A DNA stretch of 64,000 nt from Paenibacillus sp. MBLB1832 (lineage in GTDB: Bacteria > Bacillota > Bacilli > Paenibacillales > NBRC-103111), in NCBI RefSeq assembly GCF_032271945.1, contig NZ_CP130319.1, positions 5,597,001-5,661,000 of the forward strand, in the 5' to 3' direction. The notes under the pieces were generated by a model, which was not told the DNA's origin, did not search any database, and was given only the letters and a program-made list of their open reading frames with translations. Positions 60,180 through 64,000 of the stretch are shown in pieces; positions within the stretch are counted from its first letter, which is position 1; every line of letters starts with the position of its first letter. Made by a program: the position numbers and the translations under genes.

Positions 60180-60824
60180 TCATTTCCTTGCCGGATGAAC
60201 AAGCGCGGCGTATAAGCCCATCGCAATGTACGTTCCGCCGGCGAACCAGCGCTGGATACGAGCGCCAGCTCGGCTATTCTTGTCGAACCACTGCCGGATG
60301 CTGGAGGCGAGCAGCACGTACATACTGTCGCTTAGCAACCCGATCGTGACGAAAATCACCCCGAGCAGCAGGAACTGCATCGTGACGGCCCCCGCATCCG
60401 GAGAGATGAACTGTGGAAGGAAGGCGAGGAAGAACAGCGCCGTCTTCGGGTTGAGCACTTCAATTACGATCGACTGCGTGAAGATCGTGCGCAGCCTTCT
60501 GGGCCGGCGCTCTTCCTTCTGGCTCTCTCCGCCCTCGCGCGAGAAAAACAGCGTTTTGACACCTAAATAAAATAAATAAGCTGCACCTAAATATTTCACT
60601 ACGTTGAATGCCAGCGCCGACGCCATCAAGAGCGCCGAAATCCCTACCGCCGCGGCCAGCACGTGAATCGAAGCACCGACTGCCATCCCAAGCGTAGACT
60701 CCAGCCCCGCCGCTCTCCCCTGGTCCATACTCCGGGCCATAATATACAGAACCGAGGGCACCGGCGTTACCACCAGCACCGAGGCTGACAACACGAACAA
60801 CCCTAATAACGAAGCACTCACCAT
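60180..60824 (-). CDS. LysE/RhtB-family amino-acid exporter
   Basis: A 214-residue exporter with six helices. The family signature is visible: VVTPVPSVLYIMARSMDQGR near residue 20 (variant of GPG.....), YLGAAYLFYLGVKTLF in helix 3, and VIEVLNPKTALFFLAFLPQF in helix 4. Substrate (lysine, threonine, homoserine or similar) not deducible. The GC-rich codon use returns here, marking the end of the AT-rich island. Confidence 0.9.
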   Translation of the reverse strand: MVSASLLGLFVLSASVLVVTPVPSVLYIMARSMDQGRAAGLESTLGMAVGASIHVLAAAVGISALLMASALAFNVVKYLGAAYLFYLGVKTLFFSREGGESQKEERRPRRLRTIFTQSIVIEVLNPKTALFFLAFLPQFISPDAGAVTMQFLLLGVIFVTIGLLSDSMYVLLASSIRQWFDKNSRAGARIQRWFAGGTYIAMGLYAALVHPARK

Positions 60825-60905
60825 ACCTTCATTACCCCTCCTGTGCGAATCATGTTAGTCTTGTGAGTCGATGATACCGACAGGTACAGTTCAGCACAGA
60901 GGCCT

Positions 60906-62312
60906 TCAATTCGTCGTCGCGGCCACACGATCCGCTTTGCCAAGCGTGAAGACATACAGGAGCAGCGTGCCTACGACGACCAAGAATGTGAGCAGCAGCA
61001 ACCCGCTGTATGCATAAGCTCTCTCATCGGTAATCAGCGGGTGAATCCGAATTTCAACGAGACGCAGATCCAACACTTTGGCCACGACTGCCGTGACAAT
61101 CGCCCCAGCCAGCGTCGATACCATATTGAAGAAGCCCATCCCGACGCCGATGTGATGCCCAGGCAATACGAGTGTCACACTTTCCGCAAGCGCCGTCTGC
61201 AGGAACGAGAACCCAATATACATAAAGACCAGTGATGCCCCGATCAACCACACCGACAGCCCGGTGGAGAAGGCTTGCAAGAAGAGACTGAATGCCAGCA
61301 GTGACAAGCCCAGGTACATCACGAAGCGGCTCCCCCGTTTGACCGTCAAATTCCCGCCTACCCTGCCGAAAATCATCGCGCTAAGCGCACCTGGAAACAT
61401 AATAACACCAATCATGCGGGCATTTAGGCCATAGAGCTTACTGAGCAGCAAGGGCATCGTGAACATCGCCGCCATGACCGTACCGAATGTCAGAAACCCG
61501 ATGATGAGACCAAATCGGTACAACTTGTTTTGGAAAAGTGCAGGATCGACGAACGGCTCCTTCGCCTTCCGAATATAGCTCACAAATACGATCAAGGCGG
61601 CCAGCGAACCGACCAAGAGCCATAGGTTGTCGCCTGTCGTATACAGCACGAGCAGCGTAATGATAGTCCCCATAAGCAGCGTGCCGATCAGATCCAGCCT
61701 CCCCGGCCGGCGCTGTTCCTCAGGCAAATAGTTGCGGAAATAGGGGATGGCCAGCAGGATCGGCAGCGGGACGAGGAACAAGTACGCCCAGTGCAGCGAG
61801 CCCGCGATAAATCCGCCCAGCACCGGGCCGACGCCGATTGCGAACGACACGATGGACGTGATCATTCCGAACATTTTGCCCCGTTCCTCAGCGGTAAAAA
61901 ATCGCGCGACCATGACGAACACCAGCGCCGGAATCGCCGCGCACCCCGCTCCCTGCAAGGCACGAGCTACCAGTACAGCCGGGTAGGACACGTTCAGGGC
62001 GAAACCTAGAATCGAACCGAAGCTGTACAGCACCACCCCGGTAAGAATGAGCGACTTCACACTGTAGATGTCCGACAGCCTGCCGAACACCACCATTCCT
62101 AGACCGATCACGATGAAGAATACCGTCACAACCCAGCTAACAGCCGTCGTGCTTAGGTGGTGCTGGGCCATGATACTTGGCGTAGACACCCCGAACATCG
62201 ACTCGTTCAACACCGCAAAGAACAACACAAAGTATATCCACGGCACGCTCTTCTTGAGCTTGACCATCTCCGGCTCCGATAGCGGAGCCGCATTCCCAGA
62301 CATCGGTTGCAT
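60906..62312 (-). CDS. MFS transporter, 14-helix drug-efflux type
   Basis: A 468-residue major facilitator. Motif A-like VVFGRLSDIYSVKSL, helix-5 motif C region SFAIGVGPVLGGFIAGSLHW, and about 14 hydrophobic segments. The pattern is like Tet(K)/Tet(L)-type DHA2 proteins, but that does not prove tetracycline transport. The start is the second ATG at 62310-62312, nine bases after AGAGAGG; ATG 62318 is too close to the binding site. The next gene upstream on this strand is the ABC exporter, about 100 bp away. Confidence 0.88.
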   Translation of the reverse strand: MQPMSGNAAPLSEPEMVKLKKSVPWIYFVLFFAVLNESMFGVSTPSIMAQHHLSTTAVSWVVTVFFIVIGLGMVVFGRLSDIYSVKSLILTGVVLYSFGSILGFALNVSYPAVLVARALQGAGCAAIPALVFVMVARFFTAEERGKMFGMITSIVSFAIGVGPVLGGFIAGSLHWAYLFLVPLPILLAIPYFRNYLPEEQRRPGRLDLIGTLLMGTIITLLVLYTTGDNLWLLVGSLAALIVFVSYIRKAKEPFVDPALFQNKLYRFGLIIGFLTFGTVMAAMFTMPLLLSKLYGLNARMIGVIMFPGALSAMIFGRVGGNLTVKRGSRFVMYLGLSLLAFSLFLQAFSTGLSVWLIGASLVFMYIGFSFLQTALAESVTLVLPGHHIGVGMGFFNMVSTLAGAIVTAVVAKVLDLRLVEIRIHPLITDERAYAYSGLLLLTFLVVVGTLLLYVFTLGKADRVAATTN

Positions 62313-62415
62313 ACACATGTTCCTCTCTTCAATCATTTCATCCAACATTACGTTCATTTTAACTCATGACACTACGTAAGGTGCAAGGTTTTTATTCCAC
62401 AGCTCCTTTTAAACC

Positions 62416-64000
62416 CTACAACCCGCTCGGCACCTCGGCCTCGCCGGCCGCGGCAATCTCCCGATGTCCAGCCTGCAGCTGGTACATCTGGTAGTACCGC
62501 CCGTGGAGCGCCATGAGCTCCTCGTGATTACCTCGCTCGACGATCTCGCCGTGGTCGAGTACAAGAATGAGGTCGGCGCTGCGAATCGTCGACAGCCTGT
62601 GCGCAATGATGAAGGTGGTCCGCCCCTTCTTCAACACATCGAGCGCGGCCTGAATGACGGCCTCGGTTTCCGTGTCGATGGAGGCCGTCGCCTCATCGAG
62701 GATCAAGATCGCCGGGTCGAACGCCAGCGCCCGGGCGAAGGAAATGAGCTGTCGCTGCCCCGCAGACAGCGTGCTGCCCTTCTCGATGACGGGCTCATCG
62801 AGACCGCGCGGCAGCGCGCCAAGCATCTCCGCCGCGCCGACGTCGCGCAGCGCAGCTTCTACCCGTTCACGGGTAATGGACGGATCGTCCAACGAAACAT
62901 TGGACGCAATCGTCCCCGTGAACAGGAACGGATCTTGCAGCACGATGCCCATGTGCTGACGAAGCTGTTGCCTCGACAGGTCGCGAATGTCGCGGCCGTC
63001 GATCGTGATTCGGCCCTCGCTGACCTCATAGAAGCGGAAGAGAAGGTTCAGGATCGAGCTTTTGCCTGACCCTGTATGCCCGACTAGAGCAACGGTCTGC
63101 CCTTGCCCTGCCTGGAAGGAGATGTCCTTCAGCACATCTTCCCCTTCTTTGTAGGCGAAGCGAACGTGCTCGAAGCTCACGTTGCCCTTGTAGCGAGCCG
63201 TTTTGGCCGCAACAACGTCTGTCCCTTTTTCATCCAACAACTCAAAAACACGGTCCGCCGACACCAACGCTCGCTCCAAATTCGGCAGCTGATTGACGAT
63301 CCCCACCATTGGATGGAACATCCGATTCAAATAATCCACGAAGGCGTAAAGTACGCCCACCGTGATCACAGCATTCAGCGCACTGCCGCCGACATACCAA
63401 ATGAGGCCGAAGAAGAACAGGTTCCGCACCACATTCATCAGATTGTGAGAGGTGAGCGAATTCAGGCTGAGCAACTTATTTTGATAGCGCGTATACGCGT
63501 CATTGAGCTGCTCGAACTCAGCTGCCGTCTCCTTTTGCCTACGAAAAGCTCGAATAATCGCCATCCCCTGAATCGCCTCATTGATCATGCCGTTGATGGC
63601 ACTGATGCGCTCGCGGATTTCATGATTAATGGTCGACGCATACTTCCGATACACCAGAATCCACGCAAGGAGCAGCGGAATGATGGGCAACGTGAAGAGC
63701 GCCAAGCGATAGTCCAGTATGAAAATAGCCACGATAATGCCGACAATATAGACGGTGCCTGTAAAAAAGTTCGCCAACACCTGCACATACAAGTCCCGAA
63801 TAGATTCGGTGTCGTTGGTGATGCGGGATACAATTTTACCTGCTGGCTGATTGTCAAAATAGTTGATCGGCAGCCGCTGGATTTGGGCGAACACGTCGGT
63901 GCGCATGCGCTGAATAATCCGATTGGCTGCGGTTTGCAGCAAATATTTCTGCCCGTAGGTGAAGCCAGCTCCGATAAAAATCAAGATCACATAGAACCCT
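62416..64000 (-). CDS. ABC exporter (transmembrane + ATPase), 5' part outside the window
   Basis: The C-terminal 528 codons of a full-length half-transporter; the frame stays open at the right edge, so the first membrane helices are missing. The membrane domain has the coupling region (YFDNQPAGKIVSRITNDTES) and the ATPase shows Walker A LVGHTGSGKSSI, Q-loop VLQDPFLFTG, signature LSAGQRQLISFARAL, Walker B AILILDEATASID and switch His AHRLST. The Glu after Walker B is present, so this half is catalytically competent. It resembles YheH/BmrD-type heterodimeric exporters; a partner gene would be expected just upstream, outside the window. Confidence 0.93.
   Translation of the reverse strand, partial: GFYVILIFIGAGFTYGQKYLLQTAANRIIQRMRTDVFAQIQRLPINYFDNQPAGKIVSRITNDTESIRDLYVQVLANFFTGTVYIVGIIVAIFILDYRLALFTLPIIPLLLAWILVYRKYASTINHEIRERISAINGMINEAIQGMAIIRAFRRQKETAAEFEQLNDAYTRYQNKLLSLNSLTSHNLMNVVRNLFFFGLIWYVGGSALNAVITVGVLYAFVDYLNRMFHPMVGIVNQLPNLERALVSADRVFELLDEKGTDVVAAKTARYKGNVSFEHVRFAYKEGEDVLKDISFQAGQGQTVALVGHTGSGKSSILNLLFRFYEVSEGRITIDGRDIRDLSRQQLRQHMGIVLQDPFLFTGTIASNVSLDDPSITRERVEAALRDVGAAEMLGALPRGLDEPVIEKGSTLSAGQRQLISFARALAFDPAILILDEATASIDTETEAVIQAALDVLKKGRTTFIIAHRLSTIRSADLILVLDHGEIVERGNHEELMALHGRYYQMYQLQAGHREIAAAGEAEVPSGL

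Overview
The window is chromosomal DNA from a low-to-mid GC Gram-positive bacterium, most likely Paenibacillus or a close relative. Ribosome binding sites are strong (GGAGG type). Several loci match Bacillus subtilis arrangements: ywqB-ywqA, a ykuI-type EAL protein, sigY-yxlC and nupNOPQ. The S-layer-homology (SLH) protein and the copper-amine-oxidase-N (CuAO_N) protein are also typical of Paenibacillus. No rRNA, tRNA, CRISPR array, transposase or phage structural gene was seen.

Layout. 1-6.8 kb: recQ (cut by the left edge), a small unknown gene, and the SWIM zinc-finger/SNF2 helicase pair ywqB-ywqA. 7-17.5 kb: signalling and transport. A YkuI-like EAL protein diverges from a CHASE3 hybrid histidine kinase; then come a UMF1-type MFS protein, an unlinked PyrH-like UMP kinase, a two-domain acetyltransferase, a SigY-type ECF sigma operon with a good candidate autoregulatory promoter, and an AraC regulator divergent from an SRPBCC protein. 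17.5-28.9 kb: metabolism. A Gfo/Idh/MocA oxidoreductase diverges from an AraC regulator; a nitrilase-GNAT-GNAT operon corresponds to a split YhcX; a CysJ-like reductase lacks its flavodoxin domain; and galK-galE-galT diverges from an AraC regulator. 29-41.4 kb: a large phosphorelay hybrid kinase, the nupNOPQ-type nucleoside ABC importer, ilvA, and a DHA2 efflux pump divergent from a TetR regulator. 41.5-50 kb: an SLH/YcdB-type surface protein, a 733-residue protein with an N-terminal LQ..GN.AV.QL motif like that of injection-system/polymorphic-toxin cargo, an RluF pseudouridine synthase, two small enzymes, a membrane protein and an SDR.

50.1-60.1 kb is distinct: clearly AT-rich, every gene on the minus strand, mostly unrecognised products (lipoproteins, membrane proteins, an orphan barstar, a HIT hydrolase, a propeller protein). 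From 52.4 kb on, most gene junctions carry one or two copies of a ~29-bp imperfect palindrome (centre AACTAACG-N4/5-CGTTAGTT), often next to a terminator hairpin. Five reading frames end inside a copy. This looks like a cassette-type accumulation of accessory genes, but the repeats do not fit canonical integron attC core sites. It is the best candidate for an undescribed system here.

60.2-64 kb returns to GC-rich housekeeping-like sequence: a LysE exporter, an MFS pump and half of an ABC exporter cut by the right edge.

Other repeats: two copies of a multi-block palindromic element (6.94-7.12 and 38.85-38.98 kb) and a ~116-bp tandem duplication (23.59-23.80 kb) carrying a GGTTGACC palindrome that also occurs at 1.81 kb. 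Start codons were chosen by ribosome binding site, so several CDSs are shorter than the longest open frame. All family names come from reading sequence motifs; no database search was run.
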